DNA of 11,068 nucleotides, from assembly GCA_036745875.1 (NCBI GenBank), contig DAIOFH010000129.1, positions 1 through 11,068 of the forward strand, in the 5' to 3' direction. Both the position numbers and the translations under genes were made by a program. The number at the start of each line of letters is the position of its first letter. Position 1 is the first letter of the stretch. This DNA is from DAIOFH01 sp036745875 (GTDB lineage Bacteria > Planctomycetota > SZUA-567). The notes below the pieces were generated by a model. That model saw nothing but the letters and a program-made list of their open reading frames with translations, was not told the DNA's origin and did not search any database. This document shows positions 1 through 5,620 of this stretch, piece by piece.

Positions 1-2
1 AA

Positions 3-44
3 AGAGCCGATTCCGCCTGCGCGGAATCGGCTTTCGATTTTCTT
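3..44 (+). terminator. Rho-independent terminator of an upstream gene
   Basis: A perfect 12-bp inverted repeat (AGCCGATTCCGC at 5-16 and its complement at 21-32) closes a 4-nt loop and is followed by a T-rich tail (TTCGATTTTCTT). An A-rich stretch at 1-3 precedes it, so it could also work weakly on the other strand. It probably ends a plus-strand gene just left of the window. It lies only a few bases before the next start codon. Confidence 0.85.
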
Positions 45-49
45 CTGGC

Positions 50-982
50 ATGAGCAAAACAATGTTTCAATCGTTATTAAGCGTTATTTCACTGATCCTC
101 ATCATCATCCTCGGCTGGTGGCTTCGACGTATCAGGCTGTTCCCCAAAAGCGCGCAGAAAATCGTCTCCAAAATAATGGTCAACCTCACCATGCCGGGCG
201 TCGTCATCTATTCCTTCGCAGGTGCCAGCCTCGACTCCTCCACCAGCCTCATAGCCCTCCTCGGACTGGTCACTGCCGCCGTGCCGATGCTCTTATCGCT
301 GCCCCTGACCCGCGGGTTGCACAAAAACCTGCGCGTCTATTCGATGATCAATTCGGCCGGGTTCAACATCGGCTGTTTCGCCCTTCCCTTCATAATGAAC
401 ACGTTCGGTCCCGCCGGCGCCGCCATCGTCATAATGTTCGACGCAGGCAATTCATTGGTCGTCTGCGGCGGCTCATACTCCCTGGCGACCTCCCTCTTCG
501 GGCAAAAAATGCGGAAGCGCGACATCACTAAATCCATCGCCAGGGAACTGGCAAAAAGCCCGCCCTTCCTGACGTCTTTGACCATGCTTCTCTGGGTCCT
601 CACCGGCATCCCGATCCCGGAGGCATTGGTGACGCTGTCGAAGCCGGCTGCGCTGGCGAATTCCTTCATCGCAATGTTGCTCCTTGGCCTGATGTTCAAG
701 GCCGATTTTTCGCCGGTAAAAATGCGCAGCGCCGCCTTGGTGATCCTGCTGAGGCTGGCGGTGAATGGTTTTATGGCGGCTCTCGTTTACTTTTTCCTGC
801 CGTACCCGGTGGAGGCGCGTTACGCGCTCATGCTGGCGATGATCGCGCCGGTGACCTCTCTTGGCCCGATATTCACCGACCGCGCGGGAGCGGACGGCGG
901 CCTGGCCAGCTTCACCGTCTCCCTCTCCATACCGATCAGCGTCGTTATCATTACAGTGATGATACTGGCAATGACCGGCTAA
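50..982 (+). CDS. AEC-family (auxin efflux carrier-like) membrane transporter
   Basis: This 310-residue, highly hydrophobic protein has about eight to ten predicted membrane segments, the first at about residues 8-25, which fits the usual 300-320 residues of the bacterial AEC family. Family-like stretches include VNLTMPGVVIYSFAG (44-58) and the Asn/Gly/Pro-rich segment NSAGFNIGCFALPF (101-114), which corresponds to the conserved N-x-G-x-x-G-x-P-like membrane motif. AEC proteins are inner-membrane permeases for organic acids, amino acids or related small molecules; the substrate cannot be told from sequence. The ATG at 50 has no clear Shine-Dalgarno sequence. The ATG at 62 is an alternative start. 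Because a terminator sits directly upstream, there is no room for a separate promoter after it. The gene ends facing queD (convergent). Confidence 0.85.
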   Translation: MSKTMFQSLLSVISLILIIILGWWLRRIRLFPKSAQKIVSKIMVNLTMPGVVIYSFAGASLDSSTSLIALLGLVTAAVPMLLSLPLTRGLHKNLRVYSMINSAGFNIGCFALPFIMNTFGPAGAAIVIMFDAGNSLVVCGGSYSLATSLFGQKMRKRDITKSIARELAKSPPFLTSLTMLLWVLTGIPIPEALVTLSKPAALANSFIAMLLLGLMFKADFSPVKMRSAALVILLRLAVNGFMAALVYFFLPYPVEARYALMLAMIAPVTSLGPIFTDRAGADGGLASFTVSLSIPISVVIITVMILAMTG

Positions 983-1080
983 TCCGGTTGATAGTGAAAA
1001 AGTAATAGGCTAGCGCGCGGCTAAAAGAAGCGAGTGGAAGCGAATGAATTGTTAATGCGGGAATTTTCCAAAACCATTAA

Positions 1081-1446
1081 CTATTCATTGTACGTCGCGG
1101 CGCACTTCTCCGATTCCCAGACGGTGATTTCATGCACCGTCACGCCATCGGGGAGAAGCGTGTTGAGGTGTTCATAAAGATATTTGGCGAGATTTTCCGA
1201 AGTGGGATTGATGGCGTCGAACGGCGGCGTTTCATTCAAGAAACGGTGGTCAAGCCGGTCGAGGCTGTCCTTGACGATGCGTTTCAAAATGCCGAAATCC
1301 AGGAGCATGCCGGTCTTGTCGAGCTTTTCGCCCTTGACCTTCACCAGGACGCGCCAGTTGTGGCCGTGAAGGTTTTCGCATTTCCCCTGATATTCGCGCA
1401 ACTGGTGCGCCGAGGCAAAATCATCTTCAACCTGCAAATAGTACAT
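1081..1446 (-). CDS. queD: 6-carboxytetrahydropterin synthase / 6-pyruvoyl-tetrahydropterin synthase family
   Basis: This 121-residue protein is the normal length for QueD, which converts dihydroneopterin triphosphate to 6-carboxytetrahydropterin in the queuosine/7-deazaguanine pathway. The zinc-binding histidines are visible as H14 (FASAHQL) and H27/H29 (LHGHNW). The catalytic set is C23, D66-H67 (RLDHRFLN) and E111. The substrate-binding PTSENLA stretch is at 81-87. An AAGG sequence seven bases before the ATG at 1446 can serve as ribosome binding site. The gene starts 15 nt after the stop of the fliY-like gene and is probably cotranscribed with it. No other queuosine gene is present here. 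A pterin-forming PTPS or a folate-bypass variant (PTPS-III) is the alternative; the cysteine at 23 and the whole motif set favour QueD. Confidence 0.9.
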   Translation of the reverse strand: MYYLQVEDDFASAHQLREYQGKCENLHGHNWRVLVKVKGEKLDKTGMLLDFGILKRIVKDSLDRLDHRFLNETPPFDAINPTSENLAKYLYEHLNTLLPDGVTVHEITVWESEKCAATYNE

Positions 1447-1461
1447 AGCTAGCCTTATTTA

Positions 1462-2385
1462 CTATTTCGGCTGAACAGCCCTCGGATCCAGGATGGAACG
1501 GATCTGCACGCCGAAACACTGATTGGTGATAACCACTTCCGCTTCGGCGATTTTGACGTTTCCCGCCATCACGTCAAGCATTTCCCCCGACATTTTCTTG
1601 AATTCGATGATTGTGCCCGGATTCATGTCCTGGATAAGTTCCATCCGCATCTTCTTGGTGGCGATGTTGACGATGAACGGCAGCTTGATCCGCATGGCGG
1701 TGGCGAGGTTGTTCGGGTCGACTCCCAGCTTCGCCGACGCTTCGGCCGCCGCGTCGTCCAGGGAGGCGGCGTCATTCTCGTCCGGGGGGACGCCAGTCAC
1801 CGACCGGGTCATCATGAGGATCAGGTCGAATGGCGGATTGCCTTCGATGACGGAGGAGACTTTGAAGCAGAGGAGATCGTCCTTCCCCAGCGCCTCTTCG
1901 ATGTTTACTTTGGAAAGGTCGACTATTTTCGTCGCGCCGATGGAGGTCTTGATGGTGCCGCCGATTTCGCCCCTGGCCTGCTGCGCGCCCTGGCCGAAAA
2001 AGGTGTTGACCGCTTCCGAATAGGCGTCCATTCCATCGGCGTCGAGTTGCGTTTCGGCGGGATTGGCGCTGCCGCCGAGCATGAGGGCGGTCATGTAGGC
2101 GACCACCGCCTTTGCGCCGTCTGTGGACACGAGGAGGTAGACCTTGCCGGTGTTGTCGCCGGTCCAATCGACCGGGGTGACGACGCGTTCGGTTTTGTCC
2201 GAATCCTTCAGGACTTCGTTGACGCGGCCGTAGTCGCTTTCGCTGATATTGTAGGAAACGTTCTTCCCGACCAGGGTGGCCCAGCCGCCTGAGCCGCCTT
2301 CGAGCAGCGCCTTGGCGACGGCGCTTCCCTTTTCCATCACTTCCGGATTGACAAGTGCGGCTGATTTATGGCTCATCGCGGTCAT
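1462..2385 (-). CDS. fliY: FliY/FliN-like flagellar motor switch protein with CheC-type domain
   Basis: This 307-residue protein has two parts. Residues about 228-303 form a SpoA/FliN C-terminal domain (KLPFIVNIATKKMRMEL, then a V-x-I-x-x-AEV-x-V core), which builds the cytoplasmic C-ring with FliM. Residues about 15-195 resemble the CheC/FliY phosphatase fold: D120-AYS-E124-AV-N127 fits the D/S-x3-E-x2-N catalytic signature, but the proline normally found about 22 residues later is absent (Gly150 region). A second phosphatase motif is not evident. An Ala/Asp-rich linker (about 200-222) joins the parts. Known FliY proteins act at the switch and dephosphorylate CheY-P; catalysis here is inferred. 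The ATG at 2385 lacks a good Shine-Dalgarno sequence, and ATG 2376 is an alternative. The gene lies downstream of fliM in the same transcription unit. A FliN with an unrelated N-terminal domain is the alternative. Confidence 0.8.
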   Translation of the reverse strand: MTAMSHKSAALVNPEVMEKGSAVAKALLEGGSGGWATLVGKNVSYNISESDYGRVNEVLKDSDKTERVVTPVDWTGDNTGKVYLLVSTDGAKAVVAYMTALMLGGSANPAETQLDADGMDAYSEAVNTFFGQGAQQARGEIGGTIKTSIGATKIVDLSKVNIEEALGKDDLLCFKVSSVIEGNPPFDLILMMTRSVTGVPPDENDAASLDDAAAEASAKLGVDPNNLATAMRIKLPFIVNIATKKMRMELIQDMNPGTIIEFKKMSGEMLDVMAGNVKIAEAEVVITNQCFGVQIRSILDPRAVQPK

Positions 2386-2396
2386 GGGAAGATCCA

Positions 2397-2431
2397 GTTA
2401 ACAGTGAAAAGTGAACGGTGAATAGTAGATA
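2397..2431. repeat. Degenerate heptamer tandem repeat (GTGAANN)
   Basis: Three adjacent heptamers read GTGAAAA (2404-2410), GTGAACG (2411-2417) and GTGAATA (2418-2424), followed by a decayed fourth copy, GTAGATA (2425-2431). The repeat fills most of the 57-nt gap between the small membrane protein gene and the fliY-like gene. It lies in the region where the fliY-like gene would need its ribosome binding site. A related decayed stretch (GATAGTGAAAAAGTAATAG) lies near 989-1007 after the AEC gene. Confidence 0.55.
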
Positions 2432-2442
2432 ATAACTGCTCG

Positions 2443-2760
2443 TCAATCAGGCAGAAAGCTCCTGCCGTACTTTTCGGCATCGCTTACAAGTCCGCGCCCC
2501 TTCCCCGCGAGGCGGCGTCCTTCCTCCTCGGCAACCATCAGGGGCGAAAACACAACGCGATAGACCTGCCTGCGCCAGCGCGGAACTTCAGGGGACGATC
2601 CGACGATATACGTTTGCACCATCCTGCCTTCCATTTGCACAGGCGCCTGCTGGAGAATGATCTCCGCATATCCCCTGAGCGCCACATAACACATGACGTA
2701 CAGGCAGAACAGCAGGAACCGGGGACGCAAGAGCAGGGTTCCCTTTTTGTCGTCAGCCAT
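2443..2760 (-). CDS. Small single-pass membrane protein of the flagellar switch operon, unrecognised
   Basis: This is a 105-residue protein I do not recognise. Residues 1-12 are polar and basic (MADDKKGTLLLR), residues about 13-36 form one hydrophobic membrane segment (FLLFCLYVMCYVALRGYAEIIL), and the rest is soluble and Arg-rich, ending GRSFLPD. The gene begins 14 nt after the fliM stop, and its strong Shine-Dalgarno sequence (GGAGG) directly follows that stop, so translation is probably coupled to fliM. Its place between the two switch genes suggests a motor- or basal-body-associated role, but nothing in the sequence proves it. The topology recalls FliL or FliO, which are also small single-span flagellar proteins; I see no motif that supports either. 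Confidence 0.75.
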   Translation of the reverse strand: MADDKKGTLLLRPRFLLFCLYVMCYVALRGYAEIILQQAPVQMEGRMVQTYIVGSSPEVPRWRRQVYRVVFSPLMVAEEEGRRLAGKGRGLVSDAEKYGRSFLPD

Positions 2761-2774
2761 CGTTAATGCCTCCG

Positions 2775-3794
2775 TTAAAGCGTATCATCGATAGCTGCCT
2801 CGTGGTCGACCCTGGCCGCCTTGTAATGGCGGTGCTGGCCGGGATAGACCCAGAATTTCGGCCTGTCGGCGATGGTCATCAGCAGCGGCTCCGAAACGTC
2901 CTTCTGCGTCATGATCAAATCGCCCGGCTTCAGGTTCAACAGGTCTTTCATGCTGATATGCGTCTTGCCGATATACACGACCGCTTCCAGGCCCGCGTCC
3001 TTGATGCCTTCGTTCAGCTTTGCTTTTTCCAGATCGGCGTCCGAAGTGCGTCGGCTTTGGAACCAGGTCTGGATGGTGGAAAAATCGCCGATTTTCGGTT
3101 CGATCACCGGGAACGGAATGCACAGGTTCAGCATGCCGGAGGCGTCGCCCATCTTGACTTCGAAACAGACCAGGATGACGACTTCGTTCGGCGGGACGAT
3201 CTGCATAAGCATGGGGTTGGATTCCCTGCCGCTGACCATGAAATCGATGTCCATGATCGGCTTCCAGCAGTCGTGCAGGTAGGTGAGCGTTTCCGTCGTC
3301 ACATGGCTGATGAGGCGCCATTCAATATCGGACATTTCGCGGTCGGGAATCAACGGGTCGCCGTGGCCGCCGCCAAGAAGCTTGTCGAGGATGGGGAAAA
3401 CGATGGACGGGTTGATTTCCAAAACCATCGAACCGTCCAGCGGATCGCAGCGCAAGAGGTTGAAGCAGGTGGGGTTCGGCAAGCTCATCAGGAATTCCTG
3501 ATAGGTGAGCTGCTCCACAGACGCGAGCTTGACTTCGACGATGGTTCTGAGGTACGCGGAAAGGCTGGCTCCAAGCTTACGGGCCAGCACTTCATGCATC
3601 ATTTCAATGGAACGGATCTGGTCCGTGGAGACGCGTTCAGGACGCTTGAAATCGTAAATCTGGACGTCTTCCGGCAGCTCCGGTTCGTCCATGGCGGCGG
3701 GTGCCGCGACTTCAGGCGCGCTGATGTCCACCGCTCCCGCGTCAACCGCGTTCAGCAGCGCATCGACTTCGCTTTGCGATAGGACGTCAGGCAT
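2775..3794 (-). CDS. fliM: Flagellar motor switch protein FliM
   Basis: FliM forms the middle ring of the flagellar C-ring and receives CheY-P to reverse rotation. The 339-residue length is typical. The N-terminal CheY-P-binding peptide is clear (LSQSEVDALL, residues 5-14), followed by an Ala/Pro-rich linker. The middle CheC-like domain spans about 45-235 and carries the GGXG motif region (LLGGGHGD, 139-146). The SpoA-type C-terminal domain is at about 265-325, ending in the conserved PKFWVYPGQHRHYKAA-type tail. The ATG at 3794 has GGAG nine bases upstream. The gene is the first of the probable unit fliM, small membrane protein, fliY-like, queD. No other flagellar gene lies in the window, so the switch genes are separated from the export and basal-body genes. 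Confidence 0.95.
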   Translation of the reverse strand: MPDVLSQSEVDALLNAVDAGAVDISAPEVAAPAAMDEPELPEDVQIYDFKRPERVSTDQIRSIEMMHEVLARKLGASLSAYLRTIVEVKLASVEQLTYQEFLMSLPNPTCFNLLRCDPLDGSMVLEINPSIVFPILDKLLGGGHGDPLIPDREMSDIEWRLISHVTTETLTYLHDCWKPIMDIDFMVSGRESNPMLMQIVPPNEVVILVCFEVKMGDASGMLNLCIPFPVIEPKIGDFSTIQTWFQSRRTSDADLEKAKLNEGIKDAGLEAVVYIGKTHISMKDLLNLKPGDLIMTQKDVSEPLLMTIADRPKFWVYPGQHRHYKAARVDHEAAIDDTL

Positions 3795-3820
3795 TTCAGC
3801 ACGCTCCGAAAAAGTATTCC

Positions 3821-3909
3821 ACCACGGGGGACACAGAGGTCACAGAGAAAATAAAAAAGTACCATGTAAGCAAAAAGTAGTTCCCTGTGCTCTCTGTGTC
3901 CTCCGTGGT
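3821..3909. repeat. Long inverted repeat (dispersed GGACACAGAG-type intergenic palindrome)
   Basis: Two 25-nt arms, 3821-3845 and 3885-3909, are reverse complements at 22 of 25 positions (core CCACGG..GACACAGAG..CACAG) around a 39-nt A/T-rich middle. The element occupies most of the 131-nt gap between the fliM start and the stop of the FtsB-like gene. The arm sequence resembles a short repeat type I know to be scattered between genes in many environmental bacterial genomes and often mis-translated as peptides such as HHGGHRGHRE. This is from memory and cannot be checked here. It carries no gene. Confidence 0.75.
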
Positions 3910-3925
3910 AAATACAACACTTCAC

Positions 3926-4222
3926 TTAAAATTCGCCCGCAGGCAGAAAATCGCGCCTTCCGCCGAGCCGCAAAACTTCCCTCAGCGCCTCTTCCACGGC
4001 CTCGGGGACGCCGGCTTCGAGTTCGGCGATGCGTTGCTTGGCGCGCACTTCCTGCATGGCGAGCTGGCTGATCCGCTCCTGTGCGGCCTGGACCTTCGCT
4101 TCGCATTCGCGGGCTTTTTTCGCTTCAGGTATATAACCGAGCAGGAATATCGCAACCGCACCGCACAACAACAGTGTCGCCAGCGGAGTGGCGAACAACC
4201 ACGATTGTTTTTCCTTGTCCAT
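3926..4222 (-). CDS. Small membrane coiled-coil protein, FtsB/DivIC (septum formation initiator)-like
   Basis: From the ATG at 4222 the protein has 98 residues. A short polar start (MDKEKQSW) is followed by one membrane segment (about 9-30) and a charged, heptad-like helix (about 34-72, rich in Glu/Lys/Arg/Ala/Gln), ending in an ALREVLRLGGRRDFLPAGEF tail. The order of short cytoplasmic tail, one span, coiled coil and short C-terminal motif, plus the length, matches the FtsB/DivIC/FtsL group of divisome proteins. The tail faintly resembles the AREKLG-x-V-x-PGE motif of that family. The upstream TTG at 4243 is an in-frame alternative start, but the ATG is more likely. No strong Shine-Dalgarno sequence is seen. 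The gene reads towards fliM across a 131-nt repeat-containing gap. The divisome role is an inference from shape; a flagellar accessory protein is possible. Confidence 0.6.
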   Translation of the reverse strand: MDKEKQSWLFATPLATLLLCGAVAIFLLGYIPEAKKARECEAKVQAAQERISQLAMQEVRAKQRIAELEAGVPEAVEEALREVLRLGGRRDFLPAGEF

Positions 4223-4298
4223 AGTGACTTTGTCCAAACACAAGGTCCGGGCGCTTTCTGAAGAAGCAAGACGCCGGACAAGATTCCTATACCAATTA

Positions 4299-4328
4299 AT
4301 TATCGGCCAAAGGCTCCCCCGCCTTCAA
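4299..4328 (-). promoter_or_regulatory. Candidate promoter for the FtsB-like gene
   Basis: On the minus strand TTGAAG (4328-4323) and GATAAT (4304-4299) are separated by 18 bp. This is close to the sigma70 consensus, about 75 bp before the ATG at 4222. The match is moderate and could be chance. Confidence 0.35.
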
Positions 4329-4419
4329 CATTAATCGAGAACTCCCTCGCGTTCCGGGGGAATTCCTGTTAACAGACTTTCCCCTGGACTTTCATTCCTT
4401 TCAAAGCAGTTCCGCCCGC

Positions 4420-4461
4420 TTCGGCCAATCCGGCCGAAATGCCCATCGTTTTGCCAACGAT
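4420..4461. repeat. Two adjacent perfect hairpins with 5-nt loops
   Basis: TTCGGCC (4420-4426) pairs with GGCCGAA (4432-4438), and six bases later ATCGTT (4445-4450) pairs with AACGAT (4456-4461). Both loops are five bases. Neither is followed by a T tract, so they are not obvious terminators. They may be operator-like palindromes or untranslated RNA structure. Confidence 0.4.
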
Positions 4462-4591
4462 CAATGACTTCAAGAGTTACCGGAAAAATACCATTGCTTT
4501 CGCATGGTACATCGTCAGTACTCCCGGCCAGGATTTTTCTTTGCAATACTGCCGGTCGTAATCATTTGTAACAGGACATTTTCGAAAAAAG

Positions 4592-4655
4592 TTGACTATT
4601 TTTCATTTTTCACAGTAAAGATTCAAAAGATCCGACTTCACCCGCGACATATAAT
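4592..4655 (+). promoter_or_regulatory. Candidate promoter elements for the Bax inhibitor-1 gene
   Basis: Two options are visible. TTGACT (4592-4597) is followed after 18 bp by TAAAGA (4616-4621), a fair pair. A perfect TATAAT lies at 4650-4655, about 70 bp before the start codon, but without a recognisable -35 box or extended -10. Either would serve the gene starting at 4724. Confidence 0.4.
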
Positions 4656-4723
4656 CGGATTGGCACTACGCCGATTGAACAAGTCCCCGCATTTATCACC
4701 GCGAATGAGGAAAAGGAACCGAA

Positions 4724-5434
4724 ATGTTGCAGGAGAGCCAGATAGGCAGGCCGATCGAGGTGGACACCACCACGGCCGCCAACAGGTTTTTGTCCGGAGT
4801 TTTCCTTTGGATGTTTGTCGGTTTGGCCATTACAACGCTTAGCGCATTTCTCGTCACCGGCAACCCGCTAATCCTCCACACAATCGTTTCCAAACAGTGG
4901 CTTTTTTACGCCCTTCTAATCGCGGAAATTGCGATTGTCGTCGCCATCAGCGTGGGCGGCAACCTGGTCTCGGCGGGGCTTGCGACTCTCCTCTTCCTCG
5001 TCTATAGCGTCCTCAACGGAATGACCCTGTCGATACTTTTCCTGGTCTTTACGAACGCGTCGATCCTCAGGGCCTTTATTGGCGCGACCTGCCTTTTTGC
5101 CGCCATGGCGGTTTACGGTTATGCGACCAAACGCGATTTGAGCCGGTTCGGGAGTCTTCTCTTCGTCGGCCTCATTGCCGTCATCGCCTCCTCGGTAATC
5201 AACATGTTCCTCGGTTCCCAAGGCTTTGATTATGTGATCAGCATCGCCGGCATCGGTATCTTTCTCGGCCTTACGGCGTATGACACCCAGAAAATTCTCC
5301 GCATCGGCGAGTCGCTGGATGCGTATGACAGCCAAACCAGGCAGAAGGCCATGATCAACGGCGCACTCGCCCTTTATCTCGATTTTATCAACCTCTTCAT
5401 CTACCTGCTGCGCGTCTTCGGCCGACGCCGGTAA
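4724..5434 (+). CDS. Bax inhibitor-1 / YccA-YbhL family membrane protein
   Basis: This 236-residue protein has a short polar N-terminus (about 20 residues) and about seven membrane segments (roughly 24-44, 58-78, 82-108, 114-135, 144-164, 169-187, 212-232). Family motifs are GLTAYDTQKI (182-191, with D187) and ALYLDFINLFIYLLRVFG (216-233, with D220). The two acidic residues are in the places where the Bacillus homologue YetJ has its pH-sensing aspartate pair. Bacterial members are inner-membrane proteins; YetJ conducts calcium, and E. coli YccA restrains FtsH. Which applies here is unknown. A good Shine-Dalgarno sequence (AAGGA) precedes the ATG. The gene stands alone after a divergent promoter region; the following argB unit has its own promoter. 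Confidence 0.92.
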   Translation: MLQESQIGRPIEVDTTTAANRFLSGVFLWMFVGLAITTLSAFLVTGNPLILHTIVSKQWLFYALLIAEIAIVVAISVGGNLVSAGLATLLFLVYSVLNGMTLSILFLVFTNASILRAFIGATCLFAAMAVYGYATKRDLSRFGSLLFVGLIAVIASSVINMFLGSQGFDYVISIAGIGIFLGLTAYDTQKILRIGESLDAYDSQTRQKAMINGALALYLDFINLFIYLLRVFGRRR

Positions 5435-5493
5435 ATAATTCCCTCCTCCATGCTTTGATCCGTAAATTTCTCGATGGATTCGCCCAAGTTATC

Positions 5494-5520
5494 TTGACAA
5501 CCGGACGAATACATTATAAC
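5494..5520 (+). promoter_or_regulatory. Promoter of the argB-argD unit
   Basis: A perfect -35 box TTGACA (5494-5499) is followed after 15 bp by TATAAC (5515-5520). The spacing is shorter than the ideal 17 bp, but both boxes are strong. Transcription would begin near 5527, leaving a leader of about 94 nt before the GTG start of argB. Confidence 0.65.
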
Positions 5521-5573
5521 GTCAACTGTTTCCTTGGGCGATATGTCATTACCCAAATGCAGAATTGCAGATA

Positions 5574-5606
5574 TCCGGCAGGATTCCGGAGGCAGCTCCC
5601 TTTTTT
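5574..5606 (+). promoter_or_regulatory. Possible attenuator-like structure in the argB leader
   Basis: TCCGG (5574-5578) can pair with CCGGA (5586-5590). Alternatively GGAG (5588-5591) can pair with CTCC (5596-5599), which is followed by C and six Ts (5601-5606). The two helices share bases and exclude each other, the second being terminator-like but only 4 bp long. This is weak and may be chance. Confidence 0.2.
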
Positions 5607-5620
5607 GGCGGAGAAAAATT

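Larger units (their letters stand above)
4223..4723. other. Divergent intergenic region without genes
   Basis: About 500 bases separate the FtsB-like gene (minus) from the Bax inhibitor-1 gene (plus). Short open frames here have no plausible ribosome binding site or recognisable protein. The stretch holds promoter-like elements for both sides, two small adjacent perfect hairpins at 4420-4461, and an imperfect inverted repeat GTCCGG/CCGGAC at 4245-4279 near the minus-strand start. The right half is A/T-richer than its surroundings. Confidence 0.6.

Noticed and set aside
974..988. ACCGG/CCGGT hairpin at the end of the AEC gene as a terminator
   Set aside because: Only five base pairs and no T-rich tail on either strand directly after it.
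2766..3782. Open frame of 338 codons on the plus strand opposite fliM
   Set aside because: It is the antisense shadow of a clear fliM, with Asp/Arg/His/Val-biased composition typical of a GC-rich complement and no recognisable protein.
4331..4546. Possible 71-codon gene on the minus strand in the divergent region
   Set aside because: No ribosome binding site, no recognisable features, and it covers the small palindromes; unlikely to be translated.
4504..4842. Plus-strand frame running into the Bax inhibitor-1 gene
   Set aside because: Overlaps a gene with a good ribosome binding site and clear family motifs; the composition is not protein-like.
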